From the NCBI GenBank assembly GCA_945862545.1, contig CAMAYS010000058.1:1-12434 (forward strand): a stretch of 12,434 nt of DNA, given 5' to 3'. Of the stretch, positions 7,360 to 12,434 are shown in pieces. Within the stretch, counting starts at the first letter, position 1, and every line of letters begins with the position of its first letter. The position numbers and the translations under genes are program-made. This DNA is from Casp-actino8 sp945862545 (lineage in GTDB: Bacteria; Actinomycetota; Acidimicrobiia; Acidimicrobiales; Ilumatobacteraceae). Below the pieces are notes generated by a model. It was not told the DNA's origin, did no database searches, and worked only from the letters and a program-made list of their open reading frames with translations.

Positions 7360-7931
7360 AGATCCTCCTCAACATCCCAATGCAATGCTTGGGCACTTTC
7401 CCATAGCCACGTTTGACCACTGCGCACCATTGTCCATTTCGTTTGAACGCTGAATAACGAATCATCGAAAATAATTTCTCCATCAACCAATATCGTGTCA
7501 TCGGTGATGCATGTCATCACAATTGCTATATCCGTGGTTCTGAACTCCACTGCTTCAATGCGGTAGCGCAGCGAACCATTGTTTGAGGCCACAATGTTTG
7601 CATTTCGGCGGATCTTCATCAGTTCGCTGATCTCCACAAAAAGGGGACTACCAACATCAGTGAAACTCTGCACATCACAGCGATATGGGTCGCGACCACA
7701 ATCAATGCGTTGGTGTATCGCAAAGTTGAACGCAGTGATTAACTCCTCTTCGGTGGTAACAACTGATAACTCCACCACCGAATCTGGTGGGACCTCATTG
7801 CTGAGCGACTCACCTGTGGTTGTGGCCAGTGCTATTGCCAGAGTCTCTGGCACTTCACCTGTGATTGAGGTCGTGCCTGTTCGACAAGCACTCAAACATA
7901 ACAATGCACCGATGACTAGTAGTTTTTTCAC
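7341..7931 (-). CDS. Small secreted lipoprotein, unknown function
   Basis: 196 residues. The N-terminus MKKLLVIGALLCLSAC is a textbook lipoprotein signal with lipobox LSAC (13-16), so C16 should be lipidated and the protein anchored on the outer face of the membrane. A Thr/Ser-rich linker (17-60) leads to a folded part of about 130 residues with four cysteines: C78 and C85 seven residues apart, then C141 and C192, which could form two disulfides. The helix-then-strands order of the C-terminal part recalls NTF2-like domains, but I cannot confirm this. The start is GTG 7931, supported by GGAGGG 6 nt upstream (7943-7938). The gene overlaps the PKD-like gene by 19 bp and faces phoD across a 160-bp divergent gap. 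No family name is recognised. Confidence 0.78.
   Translation of the reverse strand: MKKLLVIGALLCLSACRTGTTSITGEVPETLAIALATTTGESLSNEVPPDSVVELSVVTTEEELITAFNFAIHQRIDCGRDPYRCDVQSFTDVGSPLFVEISELMKIRRNANIVASNNGSLRYRIEAVEFRTTDIAIVMTCITDDTILVDGEIIFDDSLFSVQTKWTMVRSGQTWLWESAQALHWDVEEDLCRFAA
7364..7370 (-). promoter_or_regulatory. Consensus ribosome-binding site inside the lipoprotein gene
   Basis: GAGGAGG on the minus strand (7370-7364) lies 4 nt before the ATG of the PKD-like gene and within the last codons of the lipoprotein gene. Most other starts in the window have weak sites or none, so this pair looks set up for strong, coupled translation. Confidence 0.7.
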
Positions 7932-8091
7932 ATCTCTCCCTCCAGCGACACATTGTGGGAATGAACCACTCCTAAATGGCGCCTGAATACAGAGATGATG
8001 TTCAAGGAACTTTTGACTTTCTATGGGTCATGTGACCCACTCGCTGGTGACCGTTCTCCAGCACTCGCTAAAAATCTGTCAGACTTAATAA
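7932..8091. promoter_or_regulatory. Divergent regulatory region between lipoprotein gene and phoD
   Basis: At 160 bp this is the longest gap in the window. It holds the lipoprotein ribosome-binding site (GGAGGG, 7943-7938), a GTTC-AAG-GAAC element (8000-8010) and a 16-bp palindrome (8024-8039). A weak candidate promoter for phoD is GTGACC (8047-8052), 17 bp, AAAAAT (8070-8075), each box matching at four of six places. No tandem Pho box is evident, and no small gene is convincing. Confidence 0.45.
8024..8039. repeat. 16-bp inverted repeat, operator-like
   Basis: TGGGTCATGTGACCCA: two perfect 7-bp arms with a 2-bp centre. The loop is too short for a stable RNA hairpin, so a dimeric DNA-binding regulator is the more likely reader. 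It lies 53 bp before the phoD start and 93 bp before the lipoprotein start, just upstream of the weak phoD promoter candidate, so it could serve either gene. Confidence 0.5.
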
Positions 8092-9672
8092 ATGACTACA
8101 CCTCTTTCACGTCGCATGTTCTTGGCTCTCGGAGCAACGGTGGTTGTCGCTGCCTGCTCGAATGGCGAGGAAGGAAAATCTTCTGGGTCAACTGAAGTTG
8201 CTTCGACGGCCCCAGCCACAAGTCTCGTTCCACCCTCGGATCTTTCAAGTGATCCATTCACCCTCGGTGTGGCCTCAGGTGACCCCGACACCGAGTCAGT
8301 TGTTTTATGGACACGCTTGGCTATTGATGCTCTCAATGGTGGCGCAATGCCTGATGAAGATATCAATGTTCTCTGGGAAATGTCGACAACCGAATCCTTT
8401 GACGAGATCACGATCGCTGGGATCGCTACAGCTTCGCCTCAATATGGGCACAGCATCCATGTGATTGCCGCACCAGTAAACGTCACTGGGCTTCTTCACT
8501 ACCGTTTCCGTCTAGGCGATTACACAAGCCCGATCGGTACGACAAGATTGAGCCCAAGCAGTGATTCGTTGGAACCTGTAAAGATTGCTTCAGCTTCATG
8601 TCAAAATTGGACGGCTGGTTTTTACACCGCCTATCACGACATGGCTGAACTCGCGCCAGATCTTGTGCTCTTCCTCGGTGACTATATCTATGAAGGTGGC
8701 GTTGGTTCGCTAGACGCTGGTGCCGTACGACTGCACAACAGTGATGAGATCAGAGATCTCGTCGCCTATCGCAATCGTTATGGTCTGTATAAGAGTGATC
8801 CTCTTTTGCAAGCAGCTCATCAGATGTGTCCCTGGGTTGTGACATGGGATGATCACGAAGTTGAAAATAACTACGCCAACCTGACGCCAGAGGATCCTGC
8901 CGATAATGCTGGTCACACCGCTCGCCGAGCAGCGGCATACCAAGCCTGGTGGGAGCATATGCCAGTTCGCTTTGATCCTCCAGTTGATGAAAACCTCACG
9001 ATCTATCGACAGGTCCAGTGGGGTGGACTCGTGAATATGTTGGTCTTAGATACTCGTCAGTATCGCGATGACCAAGCCTGTAATGACGCCGTTTTACAAA
9101 CCTCCCCAGCCTGCGATGATGCATTGCTTCCCGAGCGAACCCTTTTGGGCGCCGAACAGGAGGCTTGGGTGGCAGCAAATATTCGCGGCGTTGACAAGGT
9201 CTGGAATGTTTTAGCAAATCAGACAGTGATGACTGATATTCGTCTTGGCGCGGCAGTTCTCAATTTCGATCAATGGGATGGCTACGCCCCCGATCGTGAT
9301 CGCGTCCTCACGGACATCACTGAGCAAGGGGTGGAAAATCTCATCGTGCTCACTGGTGATATTCACCTCTCGGGCATCGGCCAACTAACGACAACCGCCA
9401 ACCCCACCACCGCAGTTGGAATTGAGTTCGTGACAACTTCAATCTCATCTGGTGGCAATGTGCCGCCAGAGACTCAAGGTCTGCTGAAAGCGCTATCCAA
9501 CATCATTGATGCTGAAGCCTCACATCGTGGTTACACACTTCATACCATCACACCAGAAACATGGACCGCTCAATACCGCATAGTTGATGACGCGAAAGTT
9601 GAAAACTCCGGGGTCAGTGATTGGAAAACATTTACCGTGACCGCAGGAACTGCCGCGGTGGCCGAGGTCTAA
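8092..9672 (+). CDS. phoD: PhoD-type alkaline phosphatase/phosphodiesterase, Tat-exported lipoprotein
   Basis: 526 residues, the usual size for PhoD. The signal carries both a twin-arginine motif SRRMFL (6-11) and a lipobox VAAC (19-22), so the protein is probably exported folded by Tat and lipid-anchored at C22. A Ser/Thr-rich linker follows, then the PhoD N-terminal beta domain (about 54-155; FTLGVASGDP at 56-65 is typical) and the metallophosphatase domain (about 161-500). Metal-site motifs are intact: ASASC (C170), FLGDYIYEG (D197, Y200), WDDHEVENNY (D253, D254, H255, N259), NVLANQ (372-377) and TGDIHLSG (D423, H425). The family uses iron and calcium and frees phosphate from phosphomonoesters and diesters outside the cell. 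ATG 8092 is needed to keep the Tat motif; there is no clear ribosome-binding site. It is a single-gene unit, convergent with the fused permease 14 bp away. Confidence 0.93.
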   Translation: MTTPLSRRMFLALGATVVVAACSNGEEGKSSGSTEVASTAPATSLVPPSDLSSDPFTLGVASGDPDTESVVLWTRLAIDALNGGAMPDEDINVLWEMSTTESFDEITIAGIATASPQYGHSIHVIAAPVNVTGLLHYRFRLGDYTSPIGTTRLSPSSDSLEPVKIASASCQNWTAGFYTAYHDMAELAPDLVLFLGDYIYEGGVGSLDAGAVRLHNSDEIRDLVAYRNRYGLYKSDPLLQAAHQMCPWVVTWDDHEVENNYANLTPEDPADNAGHTARRAAAYQAWWEHMPVRFDPPVDENLTIYRQVQWGGLVNMLVLDTRQYRDDQACNDAVLQTSPACDDALLPERTLLGAEQEAWVAANIRGVDKVWNVLANQTVMTDIRLGAAVLNFDQWDGYAPDRDRVLTDITEQGVENLIVLTGDIHLSGIGQLTTTANPTTAVGIEFVTTSISSGGNVPPETQGLLKALSNIIDAEASHRGYTLHTITPETWTAQYRIVDDAKVENSGVSDWKTFTVTAGTAAVAEV

Positions 9673-9682
9673 ATCAAGACCT
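9665..9682. terminator. Stem-loop at the phoD / permease convergent end
   Basis: AGGTCT (9665-9670) pairs perfectly with AGACCT (9677-9682) around a 6-nt loop; on the plus strand one G-U pair extends it. It covers the phoD TAA and most of the 14-bp gap before the stop of the convergent permease gene. Being symmetrical it could act on both transcripts, but neither side has a T-run, so it is only a possible terminator. Confidence 0.4.
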
Positions 9683-9686
9683 TCAC

Positions 9687-11678
9687 TCAGGCACTTATTG
9701 GTACAAGTTGTGCTTGTTTCGCTAACTCTTTTTGTTGACGTTTGGCCGCAACTTGCATTCGAATGCCGCCAGCAATTCCTTCGGGGTTAGTGATCGCAGT
9801 GAAAATTAGCAACACTCCACCGATGAGTGCCTCCCATCGACCAAATGAACCAAATACCTGATTCATTGAATAGAAAGCAACTCCTGACGCTGCCGTGACG
9901 CCAGCAGCCACTGCTCCGCTGACGCTTGTGATGCCACCGAGATATGCAAAAGATAACGCTGTCAGCGACGCAATGGTTCCGTACGACAGATCGGACACGG
10001 CACCAAATCGATAAGCAATCAATGAACCACCCATACCGGCGATAAAAGCTGACAAGGCGAACATCATCATCTTCACGCGAGTGTTGTTGATGCCGACTGC
10101 TGCTGCCGCCCGTTCATTGCTACGCACTGCCAACATCACTCGTCCCGAGCCACTGCGACGAATGTTGGCAACCATCAGACACAAAATCGTCAAAACTGCC
10201 AAAAGGAAAAAAGCAAACACGGGTCGCGAGGTCTTATTGCCGTACACCAATCCGAGATTCCAATCACCCAACGATGGATTAGGAATTTTTGGCCCTCCAG
10301 TATCCATACCACCAATCACCCATGGATGTTTAAAGACAAATTCAGCAATGGTCACTCCACCAGCGAGGGTCACAATCGCCAAATTGGTACCACGTACCCT
10401 CAAGGCCGGAAGACCAACCAGAACACCAAACACCATGGCTCCAAGCGCCGCAAGAATGGGAGCGATCGGGAAGGGGATTCCGTAATTGGTCGCCAATTTT
10501 GACAGCGCAAATCCACCGATGCCAGCAAAGGCCATTTGTGCGAGCGAAGTTTGACCACCAAATCCGATTAAGACGACAAAAGACAATGCCAAGACTGCTG
10601 CGATCATCGAACTCATGATGGCGGCGCGCCACAAAGGTCCGAGAAAAATGATGCCGGCTGATGCAATCAGGAGTGGAGCGCCAACCGAGAACCACGTGAC
10701 ATTGGCTGGCGGAACGTATGGCAGTTTCCAACCCCCCACCGCACCCCTTTCGGGAAGACGCTCTCCCGACACAATCATCGTGACGATGATGACCATAAAC
10801 GGCAGACCTTCGCGCATTCCGTATTGAGGCCACCAACTAAAATCAAGTTGCATCTTGGTGAATGTGCTCTGCACCATTCCGATGGCAACACCCGTTAATA
10901 CCGTCGGCCAAAAGTTGCGGAACTTTCCGATCAATGCGGCACCCAAGGCCGGAATCAAAAAGCCAAAAGTAAAGATCGAACCGTTCAACTGCACGAGCGG
11001 TGCAGCCAAGATAGCGACAACAGCACCGACGACTGAAGAAATAACCCAGCCCGATGCGGCGAGAAAATCAGGCGAATGACCAAGAAGAACCGCTCCTTTT
11101 TCATTTTCGGCGGCCGCTCGCGTGGCCAACCCAAAACGCAAGTACTTACTTGCGGCCCAAACCACACAAGTGATCAGAAGCACTATTCCCAACAGCCAAA
11201 GACCGTCACGCGGCACGCGCAACGTTTCAGTAATCGTCACTACCTCGCGGGGCAAAATTGGATCAACGCGCATTGCTAACTGATCAGGAAAACGTCGATC
11301 CTTGAGCCCGATCATGACGATAATCAAGCCGACACTGGCCACAACTCGAGCCAAAGCCGGAGCATTTCTCAACGGGCGGAAAATTATTAAATAAATCACC
11401 AGTCCGGTGAGCGCCGCTGTTAACAAAGCCAAAATAAATGCCCAAGTGAAGCCGACGTCAGAACCGAAGTGATACCGGTCCGGCAGACCCGGAATGGGAA
11501 ACAAATACGCCCCATTCCGGAGTTCTGCATAGACAAATGCACTCCACATTGCAATTGCACCATAAGCGAAATTGACAATGCCCGAACCTTGATAACTAAT
11601 CACGAGGCCCATCGCAAAACCAGCGATGATGGCCCCAGCTGCGCTACCGAGCAACAAGTAAAAAAGATAATCATTCAT
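9687..11678 (-). CDS. livHM: Fused LivH-LivM branched-chain amino-acid-type ABC permease
   Basis: A 663-residue protein joining the two permeases that are usually separate in this ABC family. Residues 1-305 are LivH-like: FAMGLVISYQGSGIVNFAYG (21-40) is its typical first helix pair, and RAAAENEKGAVLLGHSPDF (187-205) is its ATPase-contact loop. Residues about 330-637 are LivM-like: LVGLPALRVRGTNLAIVTLA (420-439) and AVRSNERAAAAVGINNTRVK (517-536) are hallmark segments, the latter the second ATPase-contact loop. The join (about 306-328) is short and hydrophilic, and the tail (641-663) is basic. Both halves look intact, so one chain should form the whole membrane channel. It follows the binding-protein gene by 45 bp; LivG/LivF ATPases are absent here and must lie upstream or elsewhere. 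Start ATG 11678 has only a weak GAGAA upstream. The substrate (branched-chain or other amino acids, amides, urea) is not certain. Confidence 0.92.
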   Translation of the reverse strand: MNDYLFYLLLGSAAGAIIAGFAMGLVISYQGSGIVNFAYGAIAMWSAFVYAELRNGAYLFPIPGLPDRYHFGSDVGFTWAFILALLTAALTGLVIYLIIFRPLRNAPALARVVASVGLIIVMIGLKDRRFPDQLAMRVDPILPREVVTITETLRVPRDGLWLLGIVLLITCVVWAASKYLRFGLATRAAAENEKGAVLLGHSPDFLAASGWVISSVVGAVVAILAAPLVQLNGSIFTFGFLIPALGAALIGKFRNFWPTVLTGVAIGMVQSTFTKMQLDFSWWPQYGMREGLPFMVIIVTMIVSGERLPERGAVGGWKLPYVPPANVTWFSVGAPLLIASAGIIFLGPLWRAAIMSSMIAAVLALSFVVLIGFGGQTSLAQMAFAGIGGFALSKLATNYGIPFPIAPILAALGAMVFGVLVGLPALRVRGTNLAIVTLAGGVTIAEFVFKHPWVIGGMDTGGPKIPNPSLGDWNLGLVYGNKTSRPVFAFFLLAVLTILCLMVANIRRSGSGRVMLAVRSNERAAAAVGINNTRVKMMMFALSAFIAGMGGSLIAYRFGAVSDLSYGTIASLTALSFAYLGGITSVSGAVAAGVTAASGVAFYSMNQVFGSFGRWEALIGGVLLIFTAITNPEGIAGGIRMQVAAKRQQKELAKQAQLVPISA

Positions 11679-11699
11679 GATGTCGTTCTCGATTTTTCT

Positions 11700-11714
11700 T
11701 GTTGCTCGGCAACA
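11700..11714 (-). other. Stem-loop between binding-protein and permease genes
   Basis: On the minus strand TGTTGC, a 3-nt loop CGA, then GCAACA: a perfect 6-bp stem in the 45-bp gap after the binding-protein stop. AGAAAAA follows, not a T-run, so it is unlikely to be a strong terminator. It could shield the 3' end of the binding-protein message or lower permease expression, as stem-loops do in several binding-protein operons. Confidence 0.5.
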
Positions 11715-11723
11715 CTTAACTGA

Positions 11724-12434
11724 TCAGGGAAGCAGCGGGGTGCTATCCCACAATTTGGCATCTTCCACGGAAACAACTGCACCATCTTTGTATTCGGTCG
11801 CCTCAAAGACGAACGAGCAGAAAGACGCATAAGCCGGAGCAGCAGCGCCGCAGTTAAGTGGGGTAATTCCACCAAACAGGAACAGACCCTTAGTGACCTT
11901 CAGGTAGTCGTACAAATTCTGACCCGACATTTCGGTACCTTCAGCAACCATTTGCGCAGCAATATCACGGAGCGTCAATACCAAAACAGTTCCCAGACCA
12001 CCAAGACCGAGAGCAGTGGTCTTCACGTCAGCGGGCTCAACACCCATTTCGCCTGTTTCCTCATTTGGAATGTAAGGAGCCACAATGCTTTGCAACAATG
12101 CCTTCTGCGGGGTGTCGCGTTCAATTTGACCACCAACGAATACCCAACCAGTTGCATCATCGCTCACTTGAGAAATGACGTCACTGTCTGAGCAAATACT
12201 CGTTGTCAACACGGGCTTGGTGATGCCAGCAGTTTTATAGCCACGAATGGTTCCGATACAGCCAGCGTCTGCGTAGAGCGAGATCAAAATATCAGGATCA
12301 TCAGCGTTGGCAGCCTGCATCAAACCGAGATAGCCAGCATCGGTTTCGTTGTCTCCACCCTTGACGGCCTTCCAAGTAATTCCCGCTTTATCGAGAGCAG
12401 CTTCAACGCCTGCGGCAGTCGAGTTAGCTCCGGC
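11724..12434 (-). CDS. livK: LivK-type ABC substrate-binding protein, C-terminal part, 5' end outside window
   Basis: The frame is open from the window edge to TGA at 11726-11724, 236 residues, against a usual 400 or so, so the signal peptide and most of the first lobe are missing. Visible features of the type I periplasmic-binding fold include GVEAALDKAGI near the left end, then DADDPDILISL-like strand-and-turn sequence (the typical 'DILIxxxxxxxxxxxIR' pattern with ADAGCIGTIRGY) and a C-terminal TEMSGQNLYDYLKVTKGLFL. Four cysteines may form two disulfides, one pair near GCIG and SICSD and one near LNCGAAAP and SFCSF. The internal TTG at 12323 is not the start. The protein should deliver an amino acid or similar solute to the fused permease encoded directly downstream. 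The ligand cannot be told from this part. Confidence 0.85.
   Translation of the reverse strand, partial: AGANSTAAGVEAALDKAGITWKAVKGGDNETDAGYLGLMQAANADDPDILISLYADAGCIGTIRGYKTAGITKPVLTTSICSDSDVISQVSDDATGWVFVGGQIERDTPQKALLQSIVAPYIPNEETGEMGVEPADVKTTALGLGGLGTVLVLTLRDIAAQMVAEGTEMSGQNLYDYLKVTKGLFLFGGITPLNCGAAAPAYASFCSFVFEATEYKDGAVVSVEDAKLWDSTPLLP

Noticed and set aside
8076..8082. CTGTCAG as an E. coli-type Pho box before phoD
   Set aside because: Only one copy is present; Pho boxes need repeats at 11-bp spacing, and stepping 11 bp from 8000 or 8076 shows none.
7995..8195. A 66-residue plus-strand frame running into phoD
   Set aside because: It overlaps the Tat signal of phoD in another frame and has no recognisable features.
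12321..12323. TTG start for a 199-residue binding protein
   Set aside because: The frame stays open to 12434 and reads as binding-protein sequence before this codon; it is internal.
1..12434. Mobile elements, defence islands, CRISPR, tRNA or rRNA
   Set aside because: I looked for transposase or integrase motifs, spaced repeats and cloverleaf-like sequence on both strands and saw none; composition also looks even throughout.

Overview
The window looks like a gene-dense piece of chromosome from a free-living actinobacterium of moderate GC content (roughly half G+C by eye). I would guess the class Acidimicrobiia, but that is inference. It rests on the mix of family III CoA-transferase, fused LivH-LivM permease, Tat-exported PhoD, a secreted PKD-like protein typical of actinobacteria, and GTG/TTG starts. 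There is no RNA gene, insertion sequence, CRISPR array, phage gene or origin that I can see. Genes fill nearly everything; the longest gap is 160 bp.

Layout. (1) 1-678 (+): the C-terminal part of a family III CoA-transferase that runs in from the left. (2) 3105-675 (-): a tight three-gene operon of a PlsC-like acyltransferase, a DUF1295 membrane protein and a YczE-like membrane protein. (3) 3187-6532 (+), divergent from it: a second, different DUF1295 protein, then a membrane-anchored GGDEF/EAL protein, then an EamA/DMT permease. (4) 7931-6499 (-): a lipoprotein gene overlapping a gene for a secreted PKD-like protein. (5) 8092-9672 (+), divergent from the lipoprotein: a PhoD-type alkaline phosphatase with a Tat/lipoprotein signal. 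(6) 12434-9687 (-): a branched-chain amino-acid-type ABC uptake system, with a solute-binding protein (5' end outside the window) and then a single polypeptide joining LivH and LivM. The ATPases are not in the window.

How the genes may work together. Genes 3105-4089 look like a membrane-lipid locus: an acyltransferase with two DUF1295 (steroid-reductase-like) proteins on either side of an 81-bp divergent promoter region. The lipoprotein, PKD-like protein and PhoD form a cell-surface block, and PhoD and the Liv system suggest scavenging of organic phosphate and amino acids. Convergent neighbours are packed stop to stop (4-bp overlap, 34-bp overlap, 14-bp gap), with small stem-loops across two of the three junctions.

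I did not find a clear undescribed defence or mobile system. The most open questions are the DUF1295/acyltransferase cluster, the secreted lipoprotein/PKD-like pair, the altered EAL domain, and a 16-bp operator-like palindrome upstream of phoD.
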